DNA of 64,000 bases from Alphaproteobacteria bacterium (GCA_021325385.1 JAJPHH010000200.1:1-64000), one strand, 5' to 3'; positions 10,096-19,430 are shown, counted from the first letter of the stretch. The notes: generated from the sequence alone by a model not told the origin. Made by a program: numbers and translations.

Positions 10096-11298
10096 ATGCT
10101 GTACGAATTCTACCAAGCGGCCGCCGATCTGGGCGACGTGGTCCGGTCGCTCGCCGCCCATGGGGAGCGAACGCTCCGGCCGTGGCCGGTCGCGCCGGCC
10201 AAGCAGGTCGCGGCGTTTTGCGAGGCGGCCGCGCTGGCCGGCTTCACGCATGATCGGCCGCCCTATGATCTCGACGAGATCGAGATTCGCGGCGACAAGA
10301 TTCCCGTCCAGTCGGACGTGGTCTTCTCGACCCCGTTCTGCGACCTGCTGCGCTTTCGCAAGGCGACAAGCCGGGACGAACCGAAAGTGCTGCTCGTCGC
10401 GCCGATGTCCGGTCATTTCGCGACGCTGCTGCGCGGCACGGCGCGAACCATGCTGCGCGATCACGAGGTCTTTCTGACCGATTGGATCAACCCGCGCGAC
10501 ATTCCCGAGAGCGCCGGCGCCTTCGGCCTCGACGACTACACGCAGCACCTGATCGACTTCATCAAGCATATGGGGCCCGACAGCCACATCGTCGCGGTGT
10601 GCCAGCCGGCGGTCTCCGCTTTGGCCGCGACGACGATCATGGCGCAGCACAAGAACAATCATCAGCCGCGCAGTCTTACCCTGATGGCCGGGCCGATCGA
10701 CACGCGCGTCTCGCCGACCAAGGTCAACGAACTGGCGATGAAGCGGCCGCTCAAATGGTTCGAGGACAACATGATCAGCGTCGTCCCGTCGCGCCTCAAG
10801 GGCGGCGGACGGCGCGTCTATCCTGGTTTCGTGCAGCTGACCGCCTTCATGAGCATGAACGCCGAGCGCCACGCCAAGTCCTTCCTCGACATGGTCAAGC
10901 ATCGGATCGCGGGCGATCACGACAAGGCCGACGCGATCCGCGAATTCTACAAGGAATATTTCGCGGTCATGGATTTGAGCGCCGACTTCTATCTCGAGAC
11001 GATCGCGCAAGTGTTCCAAGACGCGGCGCTGCCGCTCGGCAAGATGAAATTCAAGGGCGAGCGGATCGACCCGCGGGCGATCCGCAGGACGTTTCTGCTG
11101 ACCGTCGAAGGCGAGAAGGACGATATCTGCGCCGCCGGCCAGACGCTCGCCGCCCAGGACCTGTGCGGCGGGCTGCGGCCCTATATGAAGGCCCATCACC
11201 TGCAAGCCGGCGTCGGCCATTACGGCGTGTTCAACGGCAAACGCTGGGAGACGCAAATTTATCCCGTCGTGCGCAGTCATATCCAGGCGAGCCGGTAA
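10096..11298 (+). CDS. phaZ: Intracellular polyhydroxyalkanoate (PHB) depolymerase
   Basis: Enzyme of 400 residues that hydrolyses stored polyhydroxybutyrate in granules to 3-hydroxybutyrate units. It has the N-terminal MLYEFYQAAAD typical of intracellular PhaZ. The nucleophile is Cys rather than Ser, C169 in AVCQPAV, as in the R. eutropha-type family. The PHB depolymerase C-terminal domain (TVEGEKDDI...GHYGVFNGKRW) carries the expected Asp and His. ATG 10096 is preferred over a TTG 33 bases upstream because the protein then begins at the conserved MxYxxY start. A PHB store is implied for the host; no phaC or phaAB is in this window. Confidence 0.93.
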   Translation: MLYEFYQAAADLGDVVRSLAAHGERTLRPWPVAPAKQVAAFCEAAALAGFTHDRPPYDLDEIEIRGDKIPVQSDVVFSTPFCDLLRFRKATSRDEPKVLLVAPMSGHFATLLRGTARTMLRDHEVFLTDWINPRDIPESAGAFGLDDYTQHLIDFIKHMGPDSHIVAVCQPAVSALAATTIMAQHKNNHQPRSLTLMAGPIDTRVSPTKVNELAMKRPLKWFEDNMISVVPSRLKGGGRRVYPGFVQLTAFMSMNAERHAKSFLDMVKHRIAGDHDKADAIREFYKEYFAVMDLSADFYLETIAQVFQDAALPLGKMKFKGERIDPRAIRRTFLLTVEGEKDDICAAGQTLAAQDLCGGLRPYMKAHHLQAGVGHYGVFNGKRWETQIYPVVRSHIQASR

Positions 11299-11473
11299 AG
11301 CGACGCGCGAGACCCTTCAGCTTCGCCTGTTGAAGCGCGGCTGGCTTCCCGTACCTTTCGCCGCTTGGCAGGAGATGGCGCGCCTCTCATGCCTGCCCGC
11401 GTCTCCGCCGAAAAGCGGCAATTTGCTCCTCTTGCCGGCAAGTCCTATCTTCCGCGCCTTAGAGGAATCGCCC

Positions 11474-12910
11474 GTGACCGACGTCGCGCCCCCGCCTTTC
11501 GCCCCACTTCGCCGCCGCGACGGCCGGCTGTCGCCCCAGGCGGTCGCGGCGTTGACCGGCGATCTCGCCGCCCGTTTCGGCAATCGGCTCGTAACTTCGG
11601 AGGCCGTGCGCGCGCAGCACGGCCATACGCTGACCTGGACCGCGAACCAGCCGCCCGATGCGGTGGTGTTCGCCGAGCGGACCGAGGATGTCGTCGATGC
11701 GGTCAAGCTGTGCGCCAAGCACGATGCCCCGATCATCGCCTTTGGCGTAGGCACGTCGCTCGAGGGCCATCTCAATGCGCCGCATGGCGGCGTTTCGATC
11801 GACGTTTCGCGCATGAATCGCGTGCTCGAAGTCCATGCCGAGGATTTGGACTGCGTCGTCGAGCCGGGCGTCACGCGCAAGGCGCTCAACGACTATTTGC
11901 GCGATACCGGCCTATTCTTTCCGATCGATCCCGGCGCTGACGCTTCGATCGGCGGCATGACGGCGACCCGCGCTTCCGGCACGAACGCTGTGCGCTACGG
12001 CACCATGAAGGATAATGTCCTGTCGCTGAAAGTCGTCACCGCCGACGGCGCGATCGTCCAGACCGCGAGCCGCGCCAAGAAATCGTCCGCCGGCTACGAT
12101 CTGACACGCCTCTTCGTCGGGTCGGAGGGAACGCTCGGCGTGATCGCCGAGATCACACTGCGCCTTTATGGCGCGCCCGAGGCGATGTCGGCCGGCCACT
12201 GTCCGTTCAAGACGGTGCGCGTGGCCTGCGATGCGGTGATCGCAACGATCCAGTCCGGCGTCCCGGTGGCGCGAATCGAGTTGCTCGATGCGCTGCAGGT
12301 CAAGGCGTGCAACGCCTATTCGAAACTGTCCTTGCCCGAGACGCCGATGCTGTTCGTCGAGTTCCACGGCACGCCCGCGAGCGTCGCCGAGCAATCGCGG
12401 CTCTTCGGCGAGATCGCCGCCGAGTTCGACGGCGGACCCTTCGTCTGGGCGACCAAGCCGGAGGAGCGGAGCAAGCTCTGGCAAGCGCGGCACGACGTCT
12501 ACTGGGCGACGCTTCTGCTGCGGCCCGGCGCCAAGCTTTTCGCAACGGACGTCTGCGTGCCGATTTCGCGGCTCGCTGATTGCGTCGAGGAGACGCAGCG
12601 CGACATCGAGGAATCGGGTCTCGTCGCGCCGATCGTCGGCCATGTCGGCGACGGCAATTTCCATACGAGCCCGTTGATCGACGTCGACGATCCGGAGGAC
12701 GTCGCCCGCGGCGAAGCCTTTTCCCACCGGCTGGTGCGCCGCGCCTTGGCGATGGGCGGCACCTGCACCGGCGAGCACGGCGTCGGTCAGAAGAAGGCGC
12801 CCTATCTCGAAGAGGAGCATTCCGCCGCGACGCTCGACCTGATGCGCCGCGTCAAGGCGGCGTTCGATCCGCGCAATTTGATGAATCCGGGGAAGATATT
12901 CACGGAGTGA
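11474..12910 (+). CDS. FAD-linked oxidase, D-lactate dehydrogenase (cytochrome)/glycolate oxidase type
   Basis: Flavoprotein of 478 residues. The N-terminal PCMH FAD domain (about residues 40-230) has FGVGTSLEGHL and GADASIGGMTATRASGTNAVRYG; the C-terminal FAD-oxidase domain has VGHVGDGNFH, with metal and substrate histidines, and GEHGVGQKK. The pattern fits membrane-associated D-2-hydroxyacid dehydrogenases that pass electrons to the respiratory chain, most like LDHD/Dld. GlcD is the main alternative, but no glcE or glcF lies next to it. GTG 11474 is chosen because AGAGGA lies seven bases upstream and the residues before it are not protein-like. It is 175 bases after phaZ and probably has its own promoter. 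Confidence 0.88.
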   Translation: MTDVAPPPFAPLRRRDGRLSPQAVAALTGDLAARFGNRLVTSEAVRAQHGHTLTWTANQPPDAVVFAERTEDVVDAVKLCAKHDAPIIAFGVGTSLEGHLNAPHGGVSIDVSRMNRVLEVHAEDLDCVVEPGVTRKALNDYLRDTGLFFPIDPGADASIGGMTATRASGTNAVRYGTMKDNVLSLKVVTADGAIVQTASRAKKSSAGYDLTRLFVGSEGTLGVIAEITLRLYGAPEAMSAGHCPFKTVRVACDAVIATIQSGVPVARIELLDALQVKACNAYSKLSLPETPMLFVEFHGTPASVAEQSRLFGEIAAEFDGGPFVWATKPEERSKLWQARHDVYWATLLLRPGAKLFATDVCVPISRLADCVEETQRDIEESGLVAPIVGHVGDGNFHTSPLIDVDDPEDVARGEAFSHRLVRRALAMGGTCTGEHGVGQKKAPYLEEEHSAATLDLMRRVKAAFDPRNLMNPGKIFTE

Positions 12911-13026
12911 GTGATTATCCCTCCCGCCGTGCGGGGGATGAGCTTCCGTCACCCTCGCGCCACGAAGTGCGTTATTGTGCGCGCGGGCCGGCGCTTGAGC
13001 CCGGCCGCTGAAATCGACGTTTCGCC

Positions 13027-16000
13027 TTGCGCGTTTTTCTGACCGTCCTCGCCCTTCTGCTGATCGCCGTGCTGAGCGCGGCTTTGGTCGGTCCCTATTT
13101 CGTCGACTGGTCGCAGCATCGCGCCGCCGTCGAACAGGAATTGTCCGCCGCGCTCGGCCGACCGGTCGTGGTCAGAGGTCCGATCGAGGCGGCGCTGCTG
13201 CCGACGCCCTATTTGAAACTTGCCGACGTCGCGGTCGGGGGGCAGGGAGACGAAGCCGACTTTTCCGCGCAGGCGGCGAAGTTCGAACTCTCGCTCGCGC
13301 CGCTCGCGCGCGGCGAAATCCGCTTCGCCGACGCGGTGTTCGAGCGTCCGCGCATCGAATTGAAGCGCGGCCCGACCGGCGCGGCGGCGCCGCCGCTCCT
13401 CGCGATCAAAGCCGCGCCGGAAGCAGTCGGCCTCGACACGGTCGCGCTCCATGACGGCTCGATTGTCGTCGCCGGCGCGGCTGGCGCGCCGCCGCTGACG
13501 ATCGAAGGTCTTTACGTCGAGGCTCAGGCCGAGTCCCTGCGCGGGCCGTTTCAGGGCAGAGGTCGCGCCAACGGCCCTGGCGGCCGCGCGGTCGCCTTCC
13601 ATTTCGCGACCGGCGTGATGAAAGGCGGCGCGTTGCCGCTCAAATTCGCCGCTGACCTCGGCCCCTCGCGGGCCGAGTTCGACGGCTCGCTCAATCTCGG
13701 CCAGAGCCGCTTCGACTATGCGGGCGGCGCAGTTTTCTCCGGCGCCTTCATCCGCGACGGCGCCGCCACGCCGTGGCGCGTCTCCGGCGATCTCGCCGCC
13801 AATTTCGACGACGCCGAATTCAAGACATTGGAGGCGCGGCTCGGCGAGGAGCCGCGCTCCTTGGCGTTGCAAGGCTCCGCCAAGGCGAATTTCGGCGCGT
13901 CCCCGCGCCTTAGCGTCGCGCTGGGCGGCAAGGAGCTGAACGTCGATTCGCTGCTGCGCCGCAAAGACGAGGATTCGGCGCCGCCCGAGCGCGCCTATCA
14001 AGCGCTGGCTGCGTTCTTCTCGAGCGCCGGGCTCGATCGCGGACCGCCCTTGCCTGTGACGTTGAAGATCGACGCGCCGGGGGTCATTCTCGGCGGCGAG
14101 ACGCTGAACGACGCAGCGCTCGACGCATCGGCCGCGCCCGACGCGCCGATCGCGCTCAACGTGCAGGCGCTCGCGCCTGGCGAAACGCGCCTTGCCGCCT
14201 CCGGCGACGTCGAACTCGGGCCGGGCAGTCATTTCAAAGGCGCGGTGGACGTTCGAGTCGGCGACGTCGAGCGCTTGCGCAATTGGATTTCGCAAGGCGA
14301 CGACGATCTGCGCGGGAGCCTCGCCGCGATCAGCGCCGCGCTGCCCTACGGCTCCGCCTCGCTTGCCGCCGACGTCGATCTTTCCGGCGCCAGCGTCGTC
14401 GCGCGAAACCTGACGCTCGGCCTCGCTCGCTCGACGCTGAAAGGCGATCTCGCTTTCACGCGCGCGATCGGCGGCGACCGCGATCGGCTGTACCTCGACT
14501 TGCGGACGGATTCGCTCGATCTCGACGCCTTGCCGAATTTCGCCGCCAGCGGCGATTTTCTCCGCAATGTCGATCTGTCGTTGGCGCTGAGCGCCGGGGC
14601 GTTCCGCATCGCCCGTTTCGGCGAGGGTCCGTTCGAGAGCGGTTCGCTCGACGTGAAGCTCGCCAAGAACGGCGACGAGGTGACGCTCGACCATCTGGCC
14701 ATCGCTGATCTTGGCGGCGCGACGATCGAGGCGAATGGCGGCTTGAAGCCGGCCGAGCGCTGGCTCAATGTCGATATCGACGCCCAGCGCCTGCGCGAAT
14801 TTGCGCTGCTGCTGCGCCGGGTCGCGCCGGGCGGCGCCACGCAAGCGCTCGTCGATCGCGCCGGCGCGCTGTCGCCGGCCAAGCTGACGATCAACGCGCG
14901 CGCGAGCGGGACGGCGAAAGACGGCGTTTTCGCGCCCGATGAGCTGTCGATCCGCGGACTCGTCGGCGCGACGCGCCTTGGCGCGAAGATCGACCGACCA
15001 GCCGATTCCGGCGGCAAGCTCGTCGCGACCGCGTCGCTCGATGCGCCCGAGACGTCTTCCCTGCTGCGCCAACTTGGCCTGCAAACGCCGCCTTTGAGCG
15101 GCCTCGGCCGCGGCCAAGTCGGCTTGCGCGCCGAGGGCGATTGGCGGCAGGGCTTTAGCGGCGAGGCGACGGCTTCGCTCGCCGGCGCCGATCTGACCTG
15201 GCGCGGCCGCGCGCTCGCCGGCGATACGCTCGCGGACGGCTCGGCGACGCTCAAGAGCGCCAATGTCCTGCCGCTTCTCGCCGCTTTCGGCGTCGTCCCG
15301 CGCGAGGCCAAAGTCAGCGCCGGCGCCGATCTATCGAGCGAGGCGACCTGGCGGGGCGGCGAAGTGCGCCTGTCGCATCTGAAAGGCGAGGCGCTCGGCT
15401 CGACGCTGAGCGGCGATCTGACCTATCAAATCGTCGCGCCGCAATCCGGCTCCGACGCGCCGATAGCCGCGCCGGCCGAGCCGCCGCCGCAAGTCGAAGG
15501 CGCCTTGATCCTTGACCGCTTGTCCCTTGGCGGCCTCGCCGCGCTCGCGCTTGGTCCGGCGCAGCCGGCCAAAGCCGGCCAATTGTGGTCAGATCTCAAA
15601 TTCGCGCCGGTTCTGGCGACGCCTCCGTCGATGGACGTCGCGCTGACGATCGGCTCGCTAGACCTGATGACCGACCTTCCGGCGCATGACGCGAATGTCC
15701 GGTTGAAGCTCGGGCCGACTGCGCTGACGCTCGACGACGTCTTCATGCGCGTCGCCGGCGGATCGGTCAGCGGCCACGCGACGCTGCGCCGAGACGGCGC
15801 GACCGCCGCCTTGGCGGGGCAGATCGCGTTTGATTCGATCCAACTCGACCGCGCTGGGCTCAACGGGAAGATCGGCGGCGGGCTCGATTTCGCCGCGACC
15901 GGGCAAAGCGCCAGCGCGCTGATCGCCGGCCTTGCCGGCTCGGGCCATATCCAACTCGCCGGCGCCGAGCTCGGCCGATTCGATCCCGGCGCGTTGACGC

Positions 16001-16878
16001 GCGTCGTCGCGGCGGCGCAGGCGGACGGTTTCGACATCGAAAATGTCGACGTCAATCATCTGTTGGCGACCGAGATGGACCGCAAGCCGATGACGATCGC
16101 CGACGGCGACGCGCCGGCTGCGATCAGCGCCGGCGTATTGCGCGTCGGGCCATTCAACGGGGCGCATGCAAGCGGCGAAGCGAAGCTGCAAGCGAGCCTC
16201 GATCTGACCTCGCTCGACCTCGATATCCGCGCTGCGATCAGCGAGACGCAACCGCCGAAAAAATTCTGGAGCGGGCCGCCGCCGGCGATCAACGCGGCCT
16301 TGAAGGGACGGCTCGGCGCGCTGAACCGCGAGATCGATTCGGCGAGTCTCGCCAATGCGCTCGAAGCGCAGGCGATCGCCCGCGAAACCGAGCGGATCGC
16401 CGCGTTCGAAGCGGACGTCCGCGAGCGAGCCGCGTTCAACCGTCGCTTGAAGGCGTCTCGGTTCCTCAGGCAGCGCGAACTGGAGCTCGACGCCTACGCC
16501 GCCGATCAGGCGCGGTTGAAATCGGAGGCCGATCGTCGTCGCGTCGAAGACGAATTGCTGAAAGCGAGCGACGACGCCCGCAAAGCGGAAGAGCAGCGCA
16601 AGGCCGAGGAGGCCCGCCAAGCCGAAGAGGCGCGCAAAGCCGAGGAAGCGCGCAAAGCCGAGGAGGCGCGCAAAGTAGAAGAGGCGCGCAAAGCCGAGGA
16701 GGCGCGCAAGGCCGAGGAGGAGGCGCGGCGGCTGCTCGCGGCGCCGCCCTTGCCGCCGCCGACGGCCGATACGCCGCCCAATCCGCTCGCGCCGCCGCCG
16801 ACCAATATCGCTCCGACAGCGCTGCAGCCGTCGCCCAAGCCGCCGCAGCGCGCAGTCGATCCGACCGGGATTTATTAG
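13027..16878 (+). CDS. AsmA-family protein with TolA-like coiled-coil and proline-rich tail
   Basis: A 1283-residue inner-membrane-anchored periplasmic protein. Residues 1-22 form one membrane helix, followed by the AsmA N-terminal signature (PYFVDWSQHRAAVEQELSAA, then LGRPVVVRGPIEAALLPTPYLKL). A very long beta-rich repeat region runs to about residue 1100 and contains an AsmA C-terminal segment (GLDFAATGQSASALIAGLAGSG). Such proteins are thought to bridge the periplasm and move phospholipid. Residues from about 1150 form a charged coiled coil with eight AEEARK-type repeats, then a Pro-rich end. The start is TTG at 13027, just before the membrane helix, with no clear ribosome site. It stands alone, not in a visible operon. 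Confidence 0.88.
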   Translation: MRVFLTVLALLLIAVLSAALVGPYFVDWSQHRAAVEQELSAALGRPVVVRGPIEAALLPTPYLKLADVAVGGQGDEADFSAQAAKFELSLAPLARGEIRFADAVFERPRIELKRGPTGAAAPPLLAIKAAPEAVGLDTVALHDGSIVVAGAAGAPPLTIEGLYVEAQAESLRGPFQGRGRANGPGGRAVAFHFATGVMKGGALPLKFAADLGPSRAEFDGSLNLGQSRFDYAGGAVFSGAFIRDGAATPWRVSGDLAANFDDAEFKTLEARLGEEPRSLALQGSAKANFGASPRLSVALGGKELNVDSLLRRKDEDSAPPERAYQALAAFFSSAGLDRGPPLPVTLKIDAPGVILGGETLNDAALDASAAPDAPIALNVQALAPGETRLAASGDVELGPGSHFKGAVDVRVGDVERLRNWISQGDDDLRGSLAAISAALPYGSASLAADVDLSGASVVARNLTLGLARSTLKGDLAFTRAIGGDRDRLYLDLRTDSLDLDALPNFAASGDFLRNVDLSLALSAGAFRIARFGEGPFESGSLDVKLAKNGDEVTLDHLAIADLGGATIEANGGLKPAERWLNVDIDAQRLREFALLLRRVAPGGATQALVDRAGALSPAKLTINARASGTAKDGVFAPDELSIRGLVGATRLGAKIDRPADSGGKLVATASLDAPETSSLLRQLGLQTPPLSGLGRGQVGLRAEGDWRQGFSGEATASLAGADLTWRGRALAGDTLADGSATLKSANVLPLLAAFGVVPREAKVSAGADLSSEATWRGGEVRLSHLKGEALGSTLSGDLTYQIVAPQSGSDAPIAAPAEPPPQVEGALILDRLSLGGLAALALGPAQPAKAGQLWSDLKFAPVLATPPSMDVALTIGSLDLMTDLPAHDANVRLKLGPTALTLDDVFMRVAGGSVSGHATLRRDGATAALAGQIAFDSIQLDRAGLNGKIGGGLDFAATGQSASALIAGLAGSGHIQLAGAELGRFDPGALTRVVAAAQADGFDIENVDVNHLLATEMDRKPMTIADGDAPAAISAGVLRVGPFNGAHASGEAKLQASLDLTSLDLDIRAAISETQPPKKFWSGPPPAINAALKGRLGALNREIDSASLANALEAQAIARETERIAAFEADVRERAAFNRRLKASRFLRQRELELDAYAADQARLKSEADRRRVEDELLKASDDARKAEEQRKAEEARQAEEARKAEEARKAEEARKVEEARKAEEARKAEEEARRLLAAPPLPPPTADTPPNPLAPPPTNIAPTALQPSPKPPQRAVDPTGIY
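16585..16728 (+). repeat. 18-bp tandem coding repeat (AEEARK) in the AsmA-like gene
   Basis: About eight units of an 18-base repeat of the type GCCGAGGAGGCGCGCAAA encode Ala-Glu-Glu-Ala-Arg-Lys, with silent and a few coding differences between units. The pattern resembles the TolA stalk. Such repeats can change copy number by slippage, altering stalk length in six-residue steps. Confidence 0.9.
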
Positions 16879-16931
16879 GTCGAATCGCCGGCGAGCGGCG
16901 GTCCGTGGCTGTAGCCCGAAAGGCGCAGCTT

Positions 16932-17891
16932 TTACTGAAGCGTTTGGCTCCCCAAGGCGCCGAGCGTGGTATAGGCCCAGATCGCGTTGTTCCCGAATGA
17001 CGACACGCCGCCCCCATTCGTCGTCTGAACGACCGTGTTGGTGTCCGAAATTTTGGAGCCGTCTATGCCGACGAGGGCGCTTGCGCCGTTCGCGACAAAG
17101 GTCGTCCCTATCTGAGTGAGCGTACTGTCGTTGATCGTGACGATTGCGGGATTGGTCGGCGCGTTGACGCTGATCGCCGTACCCGGCGTGCCATGAATGA
17201 AACAATTGGAGAGCGTCGCCGCCATTCGGGCGCCTGATTCCGCCGTCGTGTCCAGCGTCAAGATGGTGGGAGACGCGGCCTCGCCGCCGAGATCCGAATT
17301 GGCGATTGTCGCGTACCCATACTGCCCGGTCGCGCCTCCAGTCGGTTTCATATAGATATCGCCGGCGCCGTTCTCTCCTAGGCCTGAGTTCCTGACTTCC
17401 AGAAAGGTATTGCCGCTGCTTGATACGAAATTGATTCCGTATTGGGTAAAGCCTGTGACGTGGGAGTCGCTGAGCGAAATTAAGGCGCCTGAATTGAACT
17501 GGATGCCGTTCGCAGCCGTGTTGAGGCCTTCGATGTTCAATCCACGCAGGGAGAGAATGTCGTTCGGCCCGCCGTTGAACGTGATCGCGTTCCCGCCCGC
17601 TGCGGCTTGCACGCCGGCGACGCCGACGCCGTCATTGACGATGCTCAGCGCGAACGGAACGGTCACGGCGCCGTAGCCGGCCGGATCGAGCACGTCGATT
17701 TCGCCGCCCGCGTTGATGATGCTGTTGACGACATATTGGAACGTGCGGCACGGGCTGGTCGGCGCGCCGCAGCCGGGCGCGTCCGAGCCATGACCGGAAA
17801 CCCAGGCGCGATTGACTCCTGCCTGGGCGTTCGCGTCCGCAAAGCAAAAAGCGGCGAACGCCACGGCGATCCCGATTGCGATCCTGACCAT
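16932..17891 (-). CDS. Secreted right-handed beta-helix protein
   Basis: Exported protein of 319 residues. Residues 1-24 form a signal peptide ending ANAQA. The mature part starts AWVSGHGSDAPGCGAPTSPCRTFQYV, a head recognised in a family often present in several copies in Hyphomicrobiales. It continues as short repeats rich in Gly, Asn and Ser with the I-x-x-S/N-x-V spacing of parallel beta-helix rungs (LRGLNIEG, ISLSDSHVTG, ATIANSDLGG, VTINDSTLTQ). Two Cys near the mature N-terminus may form a disulfide. ATG 17891 is chosen because the signal peptide follows at once and GGGGGC lies upstream. The function is unknown; surface binding or polysaccharide interaction is possible. It converges with the AsmA-like gene. 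Confidence 0.8.
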   Translation of the reverse strand: MVRIAIGIAVAFAAFCFADANAQAGVNRAWVSGHGSDAPGCGAPTSPCRTFQYVVNSIINAGGEIDVLDPAGYGAVTVPFALSIVNDGVGVAGVQAAAGGNAITFNGGPNDILSLRGLNIEGLNTAANGIQFNSGALISLSDSHVTGFTQYGINFVSSSGNTFLEVRNSGLGENGAGDIYMKPTGGATGQYGYATIANSDLGGEAASPTILTLDTTAESGARMAATLSNCFIHGTPGTAISVNAPTNPAIVTINDSTLTQIGTTFVANGASALVGIDGSKISDTNTVVQTTNGGGVSSFGNNAIWAYTTLGALGSQTLQ

Positions 17892-17986
17892 GGATTTTGC
17901 CCCCAATCTGAAGTTGTTTCCCCAACGTTCGAAGCTTAAAAACAAATTCAAAATGCAATCAAGCCGGCGAGGCATGGCGGCGCTCT

Positions 17987-18226
17987 CTAACGCTCCGCCA
18001 GTTCTTCGAGGACGAAGACGCGGATCGCGGAAGACAGATTGGCGCTCTTCCGCTCGGCGTCGATAGCGGCTACGAGCGCGCTGACCGAGCGGCCGCGGCG
18101 TCGGGCGAGCGCTTTCAGTTCGCGCCAAAATGCTTCTTCGAGCGAGACGCTGGTGCGATGGCCGGCGATGGCGATCGAGCGCTTGACGATCGAAGCGCCG
18201 CGCGCCGCGGGCGCCTCACTCGCCAT
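17987..18226 (-). CDS. Ribbon-helix-helix domain protein
   Basis: Small protein of 79 residues with a ribbon-helix-helix fold: a strand TSVSLEEAF, then helices FWRELKALARRRG and VSALVAAIDAERK, then a conserved tail SSAIRVFVLEEL. This type (RHH_4-like) is often encoded directly after sspB and a DUF4169 gene in alphaproteobacteria. ATG 18226 overlaps the end of the DUF4169 gene by 11 bases. It is probably a DNA-binding regulator, but no target is known. Family membership is seen in sequence; the role is inferred. Confidence 0.82.
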   Translation of the reverse strand: MASEAPAARGASIVKRSIAIAGHRTSVSLEEAFWRELKALARRRGRSVSALVAAIDAERKSANLSSAIRVFVLEELAER

Positions 18227-18410
18227 CGCCGCCGGGCTTTTCCAGCCGATGCGCGTCGAGGCGTCTGACGTCCGCCTCGCGCTCGGCCTCGACGCGCCGG
18301 CGCTGGTCCTTTGTTCTGCCAAAGAGGAAGCGATTGGCGGCCGCTTCGCTCTCAGCCGCTTCGCGCGATTTCGTTTTACGGGCGCGGCGTAGATTGACGA
18401 TCTCGCCCAT
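18216..18410 (-). CDS. DUF4169 family protein
   Basis: Very basic protein of 64 residues starting MGEIVNLRRARK with the central NRFLFGRTK and the C-terminal RRLDAHRLEK, all marks of the DUF4169 family. It is predicted to be a single long helix. It lies 9 bases after sspB and overlaps the next gene, forming a three-gene minus-strand operon. No function is established for the family. Confidence 0.85.
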   Translation of the reverse strand: MGEIVNLRRARKTKSREAAESEAAANRFLFGRTKDQRRRVEAEREADVRRLDAHRLEKPGGDGE

Positions 18411-18419
18411 CGCGATCCC

Positions 18420-18992
18420 TTATTTCTTGCGGAACGCGTCGATCGAGACGACCTTGGCCGCTTCGCCGTTCTCAGGCGCTTTGGGCGCCTCCGCGCCGGC
18501 CTGCCGACTCGCCGCCGGTTTGCCCGGCGCGGGGGCCGGCAGCGGCGCAGGCTGCGATTTGGCGGGCGTCGCCGGCTCCGGTCGCTGGCGGGGCGGCGCA
18601 GCGGCGGGCGGCGTGGGCGCGGGGGCCGCGCTTGACTCGCGCGGCTCCAATTTGAAGCCGAACGGCACGGAAGGATCGCTGAAGCCGACGATCGCGTCGA
18701 ACGGAATTTTAAGCCGCTCCGGCTTGCGCGAGAAATTCAAGCTGACCTCGAAACCGTCCGCGTCCACGACGAGGTCCCAGAATTCATGCTGCAAGATGAT
18801 CGTCATTTCGTCCGGATATTTTTGACGAATCGCATTCGGCAGCACGACGCCCGGCGCCTGCGTCTTAAATGAAATGTTGAAATGGTGTTCGCCCGGCAGG
18901 CCGTTGCGCGCGGCGTCGCCGAGCACCCGGCGCACGACCGAGCGCAGCGCGTCTTGCACGAGAAGATCGTATCGGATGAGGTCGGTCGGCAT
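18420..18992 (-). CDS. sspB: SspB-family ClpXP specificity-enhancing factor
   Basis: Adaptor of 190 residues that tethers ssrA-tagged proteins to ClpXP. The N-terminal substrate-binding domain (about residues 1-110) has the family pattern RYDLLVQDALR, HHFNISFKT, GVVLP, PDEMTIILQHEFWDL and FSRKPERLKIPFDAIVGFSDPSVPFGF. A Pro/Ala-rich linker leads to a short C-terminal ClpX-binding tail (AKVVSIDAFRKK), the alpha-class sspB architecture. Its direct neighbour upstream is ssrA, the gene for the tagging RNA, so tag maker and tag reader lie about 100 bases apart. This is a sensible functional pairing. Confidence 0.93.
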   Translation of the reverse strand: MPTDLIRYDLLVQDALRSVVRRVLGDAARNGLPGEHHFNISFKTQAPGVVLPNAIRQKYPDEMTIILQHEFWDLVVDADGFEVSLNFSRKPERLKIPFDAIVGFSDPSVPFGFKLEPRESSAAPAPTPPAAAPPRQRPEPATPAKSQPAPLPAPAPGKPAASRQAGAEAPKAPENGEAAKVVSIDAFRKK

Positions 18993-19077
18993 GGCTCACG
19001 CGGCTTGCGCTTGAACGCAAAAACTACTGGAGGGGCGGCGCCATTGCAACGCGCGTCAGGAGATGAAGAAAGAAAGT

Positions 19078-19103
19078 GGAGGCTTCTGTTGCCAGGCGCC
19101 TCC
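19078..19103 (-). terminator. Hairpin at the 3' end of ssrA
   Basis: On the minus strand, GGAGGC (from 19103) pairs with GCCTCC (ending 19078), followed by ACTTTCTTTCTTC, a broken T-rich run. This is a plausible intrinsic terminator for ssrA; the T tract is imperfect. Confidence 0.6.
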
Positions 19104-19394
19104 GGACCCCGCCTGAAGGTGCAACCCCTCAGGACTTGATTCCCAGTAGCGTCACCGCATTACGCGGCGAGAGCCACCGGAGCATAGTTGTCGTTGGCAA
19201 CTATAAGTTTGACCCGATAACGGCGGTATCATGCCGAGCGAAAGAGCGTCCTTTACACCCTCGTCGATCCTATTTCGCCCCCGCCGAAACCCGCCGCTTT
19301 GAACGAGCTTTGGTGGAGGCGCCGGGTACCGCCCCCGGGTCCGATAGGTTTATTCCGACGTCCATTTATCGCCATAGCCGCCTTTGAGGGGCGA
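19090..19394 (-). ncRNA. ssrA: tmRNA, circularly permuted two-piece form
   Basis: Transfer-messenger RNA that rescues stalled ribosomes and tags the nascent chain for ClpXP. In the minus-strand direction, the acceptor piece comes first, with a T-arm-like GGTACCCGG segment ending GCGCCTCCACCA at 19311. A spacer of about 28 bases (19310-19283) follows, then the coding piece starting GGGGGCGAAATAGGATCGAC at 19282. The tag frame GCC...TAA (19198-19160) encodes ANDNYAPVALAA and a TAA stop. This 3'-half-first order with an excised spacer is the alphaproteobacterial arrangement. Exact mature ends are estimated. Confidence 0.93.
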
Positions 19395-19401
19395 CGGAGC
19401 A

Positions 19402-19430
19402 AATATAAGCGTTGCGACCGCGGGTTGAAA
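19402..19430 (-). promoter_or_regulatory. Candidate ssrA promoter
   Basis: On the minus strand a good -10 TATATT (19402-19407) follows a weak -35 TTTCAA (19425-19430) at exactly 17 bases. The predicted start near 19395 is just before the acceptor piece of tmRNA. The -35 matches the consensus poorly, as is common in alphaproteobacteria. Confidence 0.55.

Noticed and set aside
12949-15117. A 722-codon minus-strand frame opposite the AsmA-like gene
   Set aside because: Composition is almost all Arg, Ala, Gly and Glu, with no domain; it mirrors the GC-rich third positions of the real gene.
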